Origin: Prochlorococcus marinus XMU1412
GTDB taxonomy: Bacteria > Cyanobacteriota > Cyanobacteriia > PCC-6307 > Cyanobiaceae
Length of the DNA stretch: 64,000 nt
Direction: 5' to 3'
Assembly (NCBI RefSeq): GCF_017696315.1
Contig: NZ_JAAORJ010000001.1
Coordinates: forward strand, 269,526 to 333,525
The notes below the pieces were generated by a model. It searched no databases and was not told the DNA's origin. It saw only the letters and a list, made by a program, of their open reading frames with translations. The position numbers and the translations under genes were made by a program. Below, piece after piece: positions 28,588 to 37,872 of the stretch. Every line of letters starts with the position of its first letter. The stretch's first letter is position 1.

Positions 28588-29676
28588 TTATACTGCTTCA
28601 GATGAAGCTGTAACGATCTCTTCGTTATCGTCAGTTTGTTCAAATAACATTTGTTTATATTTCGCAGCCATTTCTTCAGCTTTACTAAAAACTTTTTGAG
28701 GGTCAGTTAGCATATCTCCTGGTTCAGGTTCAAGTGCTTTAGTAGATAATGAAATTCGCCCTCTTTCTGAATCAAGGTCAATTATCATAACTTTCATTTG
28801 GTCATTCACATTTAAAACGTTATGAGGAGTCTCAATATGTTCATGACTAATCTCAGAAATATGCAATAGACCACTAACTCCACCAATATCAATAAAGGCT
28901 CCATAAGGTTTAATACCTTTTACAGAACCAACAACAACTTCGCCTACCTCAAGTCGGTTCATTTTTTTCTCAACTAAAGCTCTTCTATGGCTTAGTACTA
29001 ATCTATTTCTTTCTTCATCAACTTCAAGAAATTTTAAAGGCAAATATTCACCTTCTAAGTCATCTTTAATTTTTCGAGCACTTATATGAGAGCCTGGAAT
29101 AAAACCTCTCAATCCTTCTACCCTAACAAGAGCTCCTCCTCTATTTGTTGCGAAAACTTCAGAATATATCGTTGCATCTTCTTTTTGGAGTTGTCTAACC
29201 CTTTCCCATGCTCTTTGATATTCAATTCTTCTAATGGAGAGGGCTAATTGGCCATCTTCATTTTCTTCGCTCATTATGAAAAATTCTCTGCTTTCTGAAG
29301 GTTGTAAAACATCATTAAGTCCTTCAACTCTATTTATTGAAACCTCCTGAACAGGCATAAAAGCAGCTGTTTTTGCCCCTATATCGATCATGGCCCCTTT
29401 GGGCTCTAAGGCAAAAACGGTACCTTTAACTAGATCGCCCGGCTTGAAATTATAGTCATACTTACCCAATAGTGATGCAAATTCTTCTTGTGTGAATCCT
29501 GCGTTGTCAAAATCCGTATTTTTTCTGCTAGAGGAAGAATCTGCTGAAGGGATATCGCTCTCCAATGATAAATCTTCCTCGTTTTGAGATGCTGAATCAT
29601 TATCTAACTCAGAAGAGTTTTTAATTTCTTGATCCTCAGAAAGTTCTTTAACGGTTTGGGAAGAATTTTCGTTCAT
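28588..29676 (-). CDS. rpsA: Ribosomal protein S1 homologue
   Basis: 362-residue RNA-binding protein with an acidic, serine-rich N-terminus (~80 residues) followed by three S1 domains. Domain signatures are FKPGDLVKGTVFALEPKGAM, GGALVRVEGLRGFIPGSHIS and VVGSVKGIKPYGAFIDIGG with SGLLHISEISHEHIE. It helps load mRNA on the 30S subunit. Cyanobacterial S1 is shorter than the six-domain E. coli protein, and this matches. It lies 110 bp downstream of nrdR. Confidence 0.93.
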   Translation of the reverse strand: MNENSSQTVKELSEDQEIKNSSELDNDSASQNEEDLSLESDIPSADSSSSRKNTDFDNAGFTQEEFASLLGKYDYNFKPGDLVKGTVFALEPKGAMIDIGAKTAAFMPVQEVSINRVEGLNDVLQPSESREFFIMSEENEDGQLALSIRRIEYQRAWERVRQLQKEDATIYSEVFATNRGGALVRVEGLRGFIPGSHISARKIKDDLEGEYLPLKFLEVDEERNRLVLSHRRALVEKKMNRLEVGEVVVGSVKGIKPYGAFIDIGGVSGLLHISEISHEHIETPHNVLNVNDQMKVMIIDLDSERGRISLSTKALEPEPGDMLTDPQKVFSKAEEMAAKYKQMLFEQTDDNEEIVTASSEAV

Positions 29677-29785
29677 TTGTTGTATCGCAGACTACCTAAG
29701 GTAGTTAGAAAGGGATGCTACTAGCCTGCAAACCAATAGCAAAAAACATTTGTGATATGTATTCTACACTTTAAGATGCTGAATT

Positions 29786-30265
29786 TTATGAAATTGAAGC
29801 TAATTGATTTTTTGAATTTCCCTTTAGAGATTCAAGAGTTGAAATAAAATCTTTTACTCCATTAAATTTTCTGTAAACTGAGGCGTATCTTATATAGGCG
29901 ACTTCGTTTTCTTTCCTAAGATTTTTAAGTATTAATTCTCCGATTTGTGAAGATTTAATATCTTTATTAGAGTCTTGAACAATTTTTGATTCAATTCCAT
30001 CAACGAAATTGATAATTGCTTCACTACTGAAGTTAGTCTTTTCGCATGCTCTTGATATGCCAGTAAATAATTTTTGTTTATCAAATAATTCTCTGCCACC
30101 GTCTTTCTTTATAACTGAAACTGGCATTGTTTCAACTCTTTCATAAGTTGTAAATCTAAAGCTGCAATTTAAACATTCTCTTCTTCTTCGAACACTTTTA
30201 CCACTATCAGCAGATCTTGATTCCAAAACTCTGCTATCTGTGTTTTGACAGGTTGGACACTGCAT
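29786..30265 (-). CDS. nrdR: Transcriptional repressor NrdR
   Basis: 159-residue regulator of ribonucleotide reductase genes. The N-terminal zinc ribbon is [17 protein letters not shown] with the second pair in [19 protein letters not shown]. The ATP-cone domain follows ([20 protein letters not shown]). Length and domain order are normal. It is followed on the minus strand by the S1 gene. The nrd genes it controls are not in this window. Confidence 0.96.
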   Translation of the reverse strand: MQCPTCQNTDSRVLESRSADSGKSVRRRRECLNCSFRFTTYERVETMPVSVIKKDGGRELFDKQKLFTGISRACEKTNFSSEAIINFVDGIESKIVQDSNKDIKSSQIGELILKNLRKENEVAYIRYASVYRKFNGVKDFISTLESLKGNSKNQLASIS

Positions 30266-30324
30266 GTAGTGAAATAAGGTGAACTGTAACTCTAATAGTA
30301 GAGTAAAATCCTAATTATGAAAAG

Positions 30325-30357
30325 TAAAAAAAAACCTCTTGTTAAAGAGGTTTTTTA
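30325..30357. terminator. Hairpin terminator between psbT and nrdR
   Basis: AAAACCTCTT, loop GTTA, AAGAGGTTTT: a perfect 10-bp stem with long A- and T-runs outside. It lies just after psbT, so it probably ends the psbB-psbT transcript. Confidence 0.8.
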
Positions 30358-30363
30358 ATAACA

Positions 30364-30462
30364 TCATTTTTTATCGAATTTAGGTGGATCTCTAAAGGCG
30401 ACAGCAAAGAATAAAGTGACGACTGCAAGAGTTAAAATAAGAACGTATGCAAAAGCTTCCAT
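30364..30462 (-). CDS. psbT: Photosystem II protein T
   Basis: 32-residue single-helix subunit found by translation: [19 protein letters not shown], then AFRDPPKF, the conserved PsbT tail. It stands 23 bp downstream of psbB, as in most cyanobacteria and chloroplasts. It acts at the PSII dimer interface. Confidence 0.97.
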   Translation of the reverse strand: MEAFAYVLILTLAVVTLFFAVAFRDPPKFDKK

Positions 30463-30485
30463 AAGATTAAGTAATAAAGTTTAGT

Positions 30486-32009
30486 TTAAACCCTTCCTGG
30501 GATTCTTCTTGTGGTTTCGTCACCAAGTTTCTTGAATAAACCAAATTCAACTTGGTCTCCAATCTCAGCGTCGATACCAGCAAAGGAATTTCTGTAAAGA
30601 GTCCTTGAAGCATGCCACCAGTGTCCAAACAAGAATAGCAATCCGAAACATAGATGTGCATATGTAAACCATGCTCTTGGGGAGCTTCGGAATACACCGT
30701 CAGATTTATAAGTTTCTCTGTCGAACTTGAATGCTTCACCAAGCTGTGCTTTTCTGGCTAGTCTTTTAACTACTGCAGGATCAGTAAATGTTTGTCCATT
30801 TAAATCTCCTCCATAGATAGTTGCAGTTATGCCAGTTTGTTCAAATGAATACTTTGCTTCAGCTCTTCTAAATGGAATATCTGCTCTAACATTACCTTCT
30901 TTATCTTCAAGTATAACTGGGAAGTTTTCAAAGAAATTAGGTATTCTTCTAACTTCTAATTCGTTACCTTCCTTGTCTTGGAAAGAAATGTGACCTTGCC
31001 AACCAGTTGGTAAACCATCACCATTTACAAGAGCTCCAACTCTGAATAATCCTCCCTTTGCAGGACTGTTTCCAACATAATCATAGAAGGCTAACTTTTC
31101 TGGGATTGATGCATATGCCTCTTCTTTAGTGGCACCATCATCAATAGCAGCTTGGACCCTTCTGTTAATTTCAGTTTTGAAATATCCAGAGTCCCATTGA
31201 TATCTGGTAGGACCAAATAACTCGACTGGAGTTGTCGCTGAACCGTACCACATTGTTCCAGAAACAACGAAAGATACAAATAGTACAGCAGCTAGAGCAC
31301 TAGCAAGAACTCCTTCAAGACTTCCAAGTTTTAATGCTCTATACAGCCTTTCTCCAGGTCTATTGGTTATGTGAAAAATTCCTCCAATAATACCCATTAG
31401 TCCTGCCGCAATATGATTTGCAACTATTCCTCCTGGATTAAAAGGATTAAATCCTTCTACTCCCCATGAAGGGGCCACAGGCTCTACATGACCAGTCAAA
31501 CCATAAGGGTCAGAAACCCAAATCCCGACGTTTGCGCAATGAAAAGCTCCAAAACCAAAGCATGTTAGTCCAGCTAGAAGAAGGTGAATTCCGAATATTC
31601 TTGGTAAATCAAGAGCAGGCTCACCAGTTCTTGAATCTTCCCATAAATCTAAGTCCCAATACGTCCAGTGCCAAATAGAGGCCAGCATCAGTAGTCCACT
31701 AAACACTATGTGTGCCGCTGCAACCCCTTCAAAACTCCAGAATCCAGGATCAACTCCTGTAGCACCCGTAATATCCCATCCGTTCCAACTACTTGTGATG
31801 CCTAGTCTTGCCATAAAAGGCATAACGTACATTCCTTGTCTCCACATTGGATTAAGAACAGCATCAGAAGGATCAAAAATGGCTAATTCATAAAGAGCCA
31901 TAGAACCGGCCCAGCCGGCTAATAATGCAGTATGCATAAGATGCACAGCAAGTAGTCGACCTGGGTCATTAATAACTACTGTGTGAACTCGATACCAAGG
32001 CAATCCCAT
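30486..32009 (-). CDS. psbB: Photosystem II CP47 chlorophyll apoprotein
   Basis: 507-residue inner-antenna protein with six transmembrane helices and a large lumenal loop between helices five and six. It starts [20 protein letters not shown], and many histidines in helix segments ([62 protein letters not shown]) bind chlorophyll. The sequence is full-length and co-transcribed with psbT. It is divergent from a ferredoxin gene over 222 bp. Confidence 0.99.
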   Translation of the reverse strand: MGLPWYRVHTVVINDPGRLLAVHLMHTALLAGWAGSMALYELAIFDPSDAVLNPMWRQGMYVMPFMARLGITSSWNGWDITGATGVDPGFWSFEGVAAAHIVFSGLLMLASIWHWTYWDLDLWEDSRTGEPALDLPRIFGIHLLLAGLTCFGFGAFHCANVGIWVSDPYGLTGHVEPVAPSWGVEGFNPFNPGGIVANHIAAGLMGIIGGIFHITNRPGERLYRALKLGSLEGVLASALAAVLFVSFVVSGTMWYGSATTPVELFGPTRYQWDSGYFKTEINRRVQAAIDDGATKEEAYASIPEKLAFYDYVGNSPAKGGLFRVGALVNGDGLPTGWQGHISFQDKEGNELEVRRIPNFFENFPVILEDKEGNVRADIPFRRAEAKYSFEQTGITATIYGGDLNGQTFTDPAVVKRLARKAQLGEAFKFDRETYKSDGVFRSSPRAWFTYAHLCFGLLFLFGHWWHASRTLYRNSFAGIDAEIGDQVEFGLFKKLGDETTRRIPGRV

Positions 32010-32231
32010 CGGTTAATTTCTTGTAACTATGCTGAATAAACAGCTAAACATCACGATAGTAAGGGTTTTTTAGTCTTTGAGGGATTTTTGTAAATAAATT
32101 TATTTTCTTGCAAAAATTGGGCAAATCAATAAGCAGAACTGGAGTTACAAGGAATTTTAAGCTAAAAATTGTTAATATTTTGGTCACAATTCTCAAAGTA
32201 AAACGCCAAAATAAGAAAAATAACTAAAAAA

Positions 32232-32594
32232 ATGGCAACTATCAGATTTATCCGTGAGGATTTAGAGGTTCAATGTAATCCTGGTGAGAATTTAAGAGAA
32301 TTAGTAATGAAAGAGAACTTACAACTTTATGGATTAAAAGGAATTTTAGGAAATTGTGGCGGAGCAGGGCAATGCAGTACTTGTTTTATTTCGGTTGAAG
32401 GAGGAAGCAAAAATTCTTTAAGCCCTCTTACTTCTGTAGAAGAAGAAAAACTTAAAAATAGACCTGAGAATTGGCGACTTGCATGCCAAACATTAGTTAA
32501 ATCCTCTACAGTCATTTTAACAAAACCACAATCTCCACCTTCAAATTTTGAAGAACTTAAAAAAAATAGCGAAAATAAAAAATTACCTCGCTAA
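32232..32594 (+). CDS. 2Fe-2S ferredoxin with adrenodoxin-type cysteine spacing
   Basis: 120-residue beta-grasp ferredoxin. Cluster cysteines are Cys42, Cys48, Cys51 and Cys85: GNCGGAGQCSTCFISVEGG, then WRLACQT. The spacing is C-x5-C-x2-C, as in adrenodoxin-type proteins, instead of the C-x4-C-x2-C of PetF, the main photosynthetic ferredoxin. So it is probably a specialised electron carrier and not the PSI acceptor. It is divergent from psbB, and psbM follows 102 bp downstream on the same strand. Confidence 0.88.
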   Translation: MATIRFIREDLEVQCNPGENLRELVMKENLQLYGLKGILGNCGGAGQCSTCFISVEGGSKNSLSPLTSVEEEKLKNRPENWRLACQTLVKSSTVILTKPQSPPSNFEELKKNSENKKLPR

Positions 32595-32696
32595 TTGTTT
32601 AAGACTGTTAATTAGTTGATAAAAATTTGTTTATTTTTCCACTTTATTTCAAGTTATATGTCTATAGTCTTAATACCTAATAGAACTGTCAACTAA

Positions 32697-32849
32697 ATGG
32701 AAACAACTAATTTCGGATTCGTAGCTAGCCTTTTATTTGTAGGGGTGCCAACAATATTCCTTATAGGTTTATTTATTTCTACTCAAGATGGCGAAAAATC
32801 AAGCTTCTACTCAGAATCTGGTAAAGGTAAGCTTGGCCCAAAAGGCTAA
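32697..32849 (+). CDS. psbM: Photosystem II protein M
   Basis: 50-residue single-helix protein: METTNFGFVASLLFVGVPT, then a hydrophobic helix and the FISTQDGEKSS tail. The sequence agrees with PsbM, with a longer hydrophilic C-terminus than the ~35-residue protein of other cyanobacteria, as is common in marine picocyanobacteria. It precedes prmC by 11 bp. Confidence 0.92.
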   Translation: METTNFGFVASLLFVGVPTIFLIGLFISTQDGEKSSFYSESGKGKLGPKG

Positions 32850-32860
32850 AGCTTTTATAA

Positions 32861-33730
32861 ATGCTAAGCATTTCTGTAAAAGAAATTTTATTTTGGAAAA
32901 AAACACAACTTTCTAAGGGGGGAGATCATGAATCTCTTGCTCTTTTACTTGATTCTGTAGGCGGTATATCAACTAGTGATCTAAATTCGCTTAGTATAAA
33001 TCCTGAAGGTAGCCTATATTTAAAACATGACTTAGACCATTTAGAGTCTATTTGGGAAGATCATTTATTAAATTCTTCGCCTATCCAATACCTTTGTGGG
33101 ATTACTTTTTGGAGGGATCTAAAATTAAAAGTCACAAATAAAGTTCTTATACCTAGGTCAGAGACCGAACTAATAGTTGATATTGTCTTCAAGATATTTG
33201 GAAAAACTTCGCAGAAATTATGTTTCGCTGAATTAGGAACTGGATCGGGAGCTATTAGTATTGCTTTGGCATTAGCGTATCCATTGTGGGATGGAATAGC
33301 TACTGATATAGATCAAGATGTATTAGGAATAGCTACTGAAAATTACATTAATTCTTCTAAACAATCAAATTTAAGATTTTATTGCGGACACTGGTGGAGT
33401 CCTCTGGAAAGCTTTAAGGGGAAATTAGATCTGGCAATTTCTAACCCCCCATATATACCTAAAGATACTTATGAAAAATTACCCAAAGAGGTTAAAAATT
33501 TTGAACCAAAAATTGCTTTATTAGGAGGTGAAGATGGTTTAAAGCACATTAGAGAAATAATTCAAAAAGCACCATTATTCTTAAAGGAGAATGGTTGGCT
33601 AATTATAGAGAATCATTTTGATCAAAGTGAAAAAGTAAAACAACTACTAATTAAAAATAAATTTACATCCATAGAAATCGTGAATGATCTTTCAGGCATT
33701 GGTAGGTTTGCCATTGGGAGATATAAATAA
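32861..33730 (+). CDS. prmC: Release factor glutamine methyltransferase
   Basis: 289-residue SAM-dependent enzyme that methylates the glutamine of the GGQ motif in peptide chain release factors. Motifs are VLIPRSETELIVDIV, FAELGTGSGAISIALA (SAM binding) and the catalytic AISNPPYIPK. The N-terminal ~90-residue helical recognition domain is present. It is the second gene of a psbM-prmC-tsaC run. Confidence 0.95.
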   Translation: MLSISVKEILFWKKTQLSKGGDHESLALLLDSVGGISTSDLNSLSINPEGSLYLKHDLDHLESIWEDHLLNSSPIQYLCGITFWRDLKLKVTNKVLIPRSETELIVDIVFKIFGKTSQKLCFAELGTGSGAISIALALAYPLWDGIATDIDQDVLGIATENYINSSKQSNLRFYCGHWWSPLESFKGKLDLAISNPPYIPKDTYEKLPKEVKNFEPKIALLGGEDGLKHIREIIQKAPLFLKENGWLIIENHFDQSEKVKQLLIKNKFTSIEIVNDLSGIGRFAIGRYK

Positions 33731-33753
33731 ATTATTAAAGGTTCATAATCTCA

Positions 33754-34335
33754 ATGAATTTAGTAGACTGCAAAACTGCCTTGAGGACTCTTAAAAGTGG
33801 TTTGCCTATAATTTTCCCAACAGACACTTTACCTGCAATTGGATGCTTACCAAAATTCTCAAATATTATTTATGAGTTTAAAAAAAGAGATAGAAACAAA
33901 CCCTTAATTCTTATGGGATCAGAACATAAACATTTAATTGATTATGTTCACGAATCAGCTAAAGAAGATTACGAAAATTTAGCCTCAAAATATTGGCCTG
34001 GAGCTCTGACAATTGTTATTCCTGCTTCATCAAAGCAGGCAGCAAACCTCACTAGTAATGATCTGACTATTGGGTTGAGAATTCCAAATTCAAATATCGC
34101 ACAATCTCTTATGAGAGAGACAGGCCCATTGTTAACTTCCAGTGCAAATATTTCAGGTTTTAAAGGATCAATTACAGCTGAAGGTATTGCTCTAGACTTC
34201 CCTTCTGTAAAAATTTTGGGCCCTATCCCCTGGGGAAAAAGTAGCGGAAAAGCAAGTACTATTATATTTTGGAAGAAAAGTGGAAATTGGAAACTGATTA
34301 GAGAAGGAGAAGTATTAGTTAGGGAATTGTATTAA
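33754..34335 (+). CDS. tsaC: Threonylcarbamoyl-AMP synthase (Sua5/YciO/YrdC family)
   Basis: 193-residue protein of the YrdC fold that makes threonylcarbamoyl-AMP for the t6A37 tRNA modification. Visible motifs are LPIIFPTDTLPAIG, KKRDRNKPLILM, YWPGALTIVI and GPLLTSSANISG. The C-terminal Sua5 domain is absent, so this is the short TsaC type. A small membrane-protein gene starts in its stop codon. Confidence 0.92.
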   Translation: MNLVDCKTALRTLKSGLPIIFPTDTLPAIGCLPKFSNIIYEFKKRDRNKPLILMGSEHKHLIDYVHESAKEDYENLASKYWPGALTIVIPASSKQAANLTSNDLTIGLRIPNSNIAQSLMRETGPLLTSSANISGFKGSITAEGIALDFPSVKILGPIPWGKSSGKASTIIFWKKSGNWKLIREGEVLVRELY

Positions 34336-34502
34336 TGTTTTTATTATTATTTTTTGTTTTTTTAATTCAATTTTTTACGTATTGGATATTTGAACCCCTT
34401 GCATCTTTTTTAGAGTTTGTTCTGGAGATAAGATTTTTTCCTATTGTTGCTCTGATAGGTTTAGTCTTTTTATTTTCAGGAAAGAATATTCAACAGAATT
34501 AA
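34335..34502 (+). CDS. Small membrane protein coupled to tsaC
   Basis: 55-residue open frame whose ATG begins on the last base of the tsaC stop codon (TAATG), indicating translational coupling. It is strongly hydrophobic: one helix at the start (LLLFFVFLIQFFTYWIFEPL) and a second one near the end (IVALIGLVFLFSG). I do not recognise the family. A tRNA-Thr gene on the other strand follows. Confidence 0.65.
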   Translation: MFLLLFFVFLIQFFTYWIFEPLASFLEFVLEIRFFPIVALIGLVFLFSGKNIQQN

Positions 34503-34513
34503 ATAAATCAAAA

Positions 34514-34585
34514 TGCCGGCTAACAGATTTGAACTGATGACCTTCGCTTTACAAAAGCGCTGCTCTACCGCTGAGCTAAGCCGGC
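34514..34585 (-). tRNA. trnT: tRNA-Thr (TGT)
   Basis: 72-nt cloverleaf on the minus strand with acceptor GCCGGCT/AGCCGGC and anticodon loop TTTGTAA (anticodon TGT). Two pairs are imperfect as read: position 27-43 (G-A) at the top of the anticodon stem and position 50-64 (T-T) in the T stem. The molecule is otherwise normal and CCA is not encoded. Confidence 0.95.
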
Positions 34586-34650
34586 AATCTCTTCATCTTA
34601 CAATTAGGGAGGGTCAATTATCAGTATTTTTTTAGCTTTTTTTAAATTTA

Positions 34651-34986
34651 TTACTTTTTGATATCTTTGTTAGATTTATCAGCTTTATCAGTTTTTTTGA
34701 ATTTTATTTCTCCTGACATAGTTCTTTTAATTGGCAAATTGGCAACTAGTGCTGTCATTCTATCCTCAGTCTCTAAACTTACTGCCACCTCCTCAAAATC
34801 AATTTCAACATATTTAGCAACAACATCAAGGATCTCTTTCCTCATTTTATCTAAAAGATCAGTTGTTAAGGAACTCATATCAACTCTGTCATGAGCAAGT
34901 ACAAGTTGTAATCTTTCTCTAGCTGTATTTGCACTAGACGTTTCTCTGCCTAGTAATTTATTTATAAGATCTCTGAGAGTCATCAT
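34651..34986 (-). CDS. minE: Cell division topological specificity factor MinE
   Basis: 111-residue regulator of MinD ATPase. The N-terminal anti-MinCD segment is [18 protein letters not shown]. The C-terminal domain ([20 protein letters not shown]) gives topological specificity. It is last of minC-minD-minE, 1 bp after minD. Confidence 0.96.
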   Translation of the reverse strand: MMTLRDLINKLLGRETSSANTARERLQLVLAHDRVDMSSLTTDLLDKMRKEILDVVAKYVEIDFEEVAVSLETEDRMTALVANLPIKRTMSGEIKFKKTDKADKSNKDIKK

Positions 34987-34987
34987 T

Positions 34988-35803
34988 TTAAAAAACCTTT
35001 GTTTGCATTAATCTCATGAATTTATCTTTAAGACTTTTGCCTTCTTTTTTAAGATCGATAATTGGTACATCTTTATTTGTAAGTCTTTGAGAAACATTCA
35101 AATAACATTTTTTTGCAGGAGATCTACCATCTGAAAGGGTCAGTGGCTCTCCTCTATTTGTACTTATTATTACCTGTTCATCTTCTAAAACAATCCCTAA
35201 TAAAGGCAAAGAAAGGATCCCTTGAACATCTTCGATGGATAACATTTCTTGACTAGCCATCATGTTAGGGCGAACTCTATTGATTACAAGTTGGATAGGC
35301 TCAATATCTGAAGTATTAAGAATCCCTATTACTCTATCCGCATCCCGCACTGCCGATAATTCTGGGTTAGTAACAACAATAGCTTCTTTACAGGCTGCAA
35401 GAGCATTTTTAAAGCCATCTTCTACGCCAGCAGGACAATCTACTAAGACAAAATCAAATTTTTCACTAAGTAACTCACTAATTTTTTTCATATCTTCGGG
35501 CTTCATCCAATCCAACATCCTTGGATCTCCAGCAGGTAGAAGAGCAAGATTGGGTTCCTTTTTATGTCTAACCAATGCTTGGTCAAGACGACAATTCTTG
35601 TCTAGAACATCTTGAGCGGTATAAATGATGCGATTTTCTAATCCTAGAAGAAGATCTAAATTTCTTAAACCAAAATCAGCATCTAATACAGCAGTTGTTG
35701 CTCCGCTATTAGCAAGTGCTATACCTAGGTTTGCGGTTAAAGTTGTTTTACCAACTCCTCCTTTACCTGAACAAATTAATATTGTGCGAGTATTCTTCCC
35801 CAC
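34988..35803 (-). CDS. minD: Septum site-determining ATPase MinD
   Basis: 271-residue ParA/MinD-type ATPase. The deviant Walker A is [16 protein letters not shown], followed by [19 protein letters not shown] and [17 protein letters not shown]. The C-terminal amphipathic membrane-targeting helix is seen in KDKFMRLMQ. It recruits MinC to the membrane and blocks Z-ring formation away from midcell. Middle gene of minCDE. Confidence 0.98.
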   Translation of the reverse strand: MGKNTRTILICSGKGGVGKTTLTANLGIALANSGATTAVLDADFGLRNLDLLLGLENRIIYTAQDVLDKNCRLDQALVRHKKEPNLALLPAGDPRMLDWMKPEDMKKISELLSEKFDFVLVDCPAGVEDGFKNALAACKEAIVVTNPELSAVRDADRVIGILNTSDIEPIQLVINRVRPNMMASQEMLSIEDVQGILSLPLLGIVLEDEQVIISTNRGEPLTLSDGRSPAKKCYLNVSQRLTNKDVPIIDLKKEGKSLKDKFMRLMQTKVF

Positions 35804-35914
35804 GATTTTTAAGATTTTACAAATAATAAAGCCACTTGCAGAAAGTTAAATATTTTAAAGATTAAGTAATTCTTAAATTTATTTAGTGTGAATTAATTTA
35901 TTGCAAATTATTGA

Positions 35915-36577
35915 TTAATTTTTATTTTCGATTAAGTGTGGTTTGATAATTATCGTTTGTTTATCTATTACCGCAATTTCTGGATAATAATTTTTGGGTT
36001 TATCCTTTGGTCCTATAGCTACCACATCTGCAATTCTTAACTGTAAAGGGTTTAGATAAAGTGATGCAATAGAGGCATTTTTATTCCCGCTTTTACCTGC
36101 GAATGCGATCCCTAGTAATTTGCCCCAAACGTAAATATTTTTTTTAGCGGAAACTATTGCTCCTGGATTAACGTCTCCAATAATGCATAGGTTTCCATTT
36201 GAAGATATTCTTTCACCCGATCGTAATGTTCCTTTGTGAAGGATATCGTATTTCTTCTTTGAATTGAATAATGATAACTTATTTTTAATCTCTTGCTCTC
36301 TAATAAAAACTGAATCTATTTTTAAAAACTTTCCGCTTAGTATTGTATCTCTATTGTTTGAGTAAATGCATAAGGAACAAATGTTAATTTTGTCAAAATG
36401 GTTTTTTACTTTTGCTAATTGATGAGCACTTATTGACTCATTGACTACGAAAATTTTTGCTTCTAAAGGTTCCTTGATGGAAGAAAATTTTTTGAATGTT
36501 TCATGGATATTATCTAAATCTAATAAAGAAAAAATTTCTAAATATTTACTTTTAGTATTTTTTAAAACGATTTCCAT
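35915..36577 (-). CDS. minC: Septum site-determining protein MinC
   Basis: 220-residue FtsZ inhibitor. The C-terminal beta-helix domain is clear in GTLRSGERISSNGNLCIIGD, VSAKKNIYVWGKLLGIAFAG and NPLQLRIADV. The N-terminal domain (~1-105) is divergent, as usual in this family. It is 111 bp upstream of minD, so an additional promoter may lie there. Confidence 0.93.
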   Translation of the reverse strand: MEIVLKNTKSKYLEIFSLLDLDNIHETFKKFSSIKEPLEAKIFVVNESISAHQLAKVKNHFDKINICSLCIYSNNRDTILSGKFLKIDSVFIREQEIKNKLSLFNSKKKYDILHKGTLRSGERISSNGNLCIIGDVNPGAIVSAKKNIYVWGKLLGIAFAGKSGNKNASIASLYLNPLQLRIADVVAIGPKDKPKNYYPEIAVIDKQTIIIKPHLIENKN

Positions 36578-36587
36578 TGAATTAAAT

Positions 36588-37844
36588 CTAGGGATTGTTT
36601 TTCATCAATGAAATTTCATTATTAATTTCATTTTTGATCATACCTGGATAAATAATAAAAGAGCTTTCCTGGGATCTCATTAAAGTTTTTATTAATGCAG
36701 AACTATTTTCTAATGCGTTTTGATAAGTGCCGTCCCATATTTTCATTGCATTGTTAGATTCAAAACCTTTAAAAGACTTTTCCTTAATACCGCAAAATAT
36801 TTCTGGATCATAACCATTCATTTCACATAATTTTGTGGCAAATGCAAGGATTTTTAATCTATTCATCTTAGTTAAAAAACTTATGTCTGATGCCTTTAAT
36901 AAATCTCTATCAATAAACATTTTGCATAGTGTAGAAAGTGGTTCAAAAGATTCATCTTTCCATCTCATCAAATGATAAAAAAAGGTTACATCATCATTTC
37001 TTATGAAATCATCAAAATCAATCTTGGAAGGTGAAAAAATCCATTTATATAAAGAATCATCTAACCAAATTTTCTTTTCATAATAATGTTTTATTGTGTA
37101 TAGTATTTTTTCCAAAATCCATGTCGATATTTCGTTTATCTTGTGATTGTATATTGTTCTATACATCAAGTTTCTTAGTACGAGGAAATGCTCGATAGCG
37201 ATCACTCCTTTTGGTTTGATTCCGATATTACCATCGGGTGAAAAGGTGAGAGCTGAAATAATTCTTTCTAAATCTACTAACCCATAATTAGTACCTGTGT
37301 TGTAACTATCGCGTAAAAGATAATCGAGACGATCGCAATCTACCTCACTACTTATCAATGTTTTTAAAGGTTTTGAAAATAGTTGTTTTGATTGAAATAA
37401 TTCACCAATTTTTTTCGGTAATTCGTTGTCATATTTTTTGAGGATTGAATTTATTGGAGAATAATTTGTAACTAAGTTTTCAGACCATTGTTCGTGATTA
37501 TGCTTGAATATTGTTTCACTGGTATGGCTTAAAGGCCCATGACCTAAATCATGTAGTAGAGCTGCTCCATAAAGAATAAATTTATTTTCACAAAATGAAG
37601 ATTTAATTTCAATTAATCTCTTATAAATTTTTCTAGCTATACAAAAAACACCAATTGAGTGAGTAAATCTACTCGATTCTGCGCCATGAAAAAGTAATGA
37701 TGCAGCGCCTAGTTGTTTTATTCTTCTTAGTCTTTGAAAAGCGACTGTATCAATTAATTCCATAATCATTAATTCTTCTGGCTTTCCAGCATCAAATACT
37801 ATTTCTTTATGAATTGGGTCATGAAAAATTCTTTTAATACTCAT
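36588..37844 (-). CDS. HD-superfamily phosphohydrolase (dGTPase-like)
   Basis: 418-residue protein with the metal-binding HD motif in AALLHDLGHGPLSHTSE and the preceding RFTHSIGVFCIARKIY. The pattern FQRLRRIKQLGAASLLF is typical of the YwfO/SAMHD1-related group, which hydrolyses nucleoside triphosphates. The substrate is unknown. It lies just upstream of minC (10 bp gap) on the same strand. Confidence 0.88.
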   Translation of the reverse strand: MSIKRIFHDPIHKEIVFDAGKPEELMIMELIDTVAFQRLRRIKQLGAASLLFHGAESSRFTHSIGVFCIARKIYKRLIEIKSSFCENKFILYGAALLHDLGHGPLSHTSETIFKHNHEQWSENLVTNYSPINSILKKYDNELPKKIGELFQSKQLFSKPLKTLISSEVDCDRLDYLLRDSYNTGTNYGLVDLERIISALTFSPDGNIGIKPKGVIAIEHFLVLRNLMYRTIYNHKINEISTWILEKILYTIKHYYEKKIWLDDSLYKWIFSPSKIDFDDFIRNDDVTFFYHLMRWKDESFEPLSTLCKMFIDRDLLKASDISFLTKMNRLKILAFATKLCEMNGYDPEIFCGIKEKSFKGFESNNAMKIWDGTYQNALENSSALIKTLMRSQESSFIIYPGMIKNEINNEISLMKNNP

Positions 37845-37872
37845 AATTTTTAGGATTTTTTATTTTCAATCC

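Noticed and set aside
30467-30742. 91-codon frame overlapping psbB in another frame
   Set aside because: It is a shadow of the strongly conserved psbB coding sequence.
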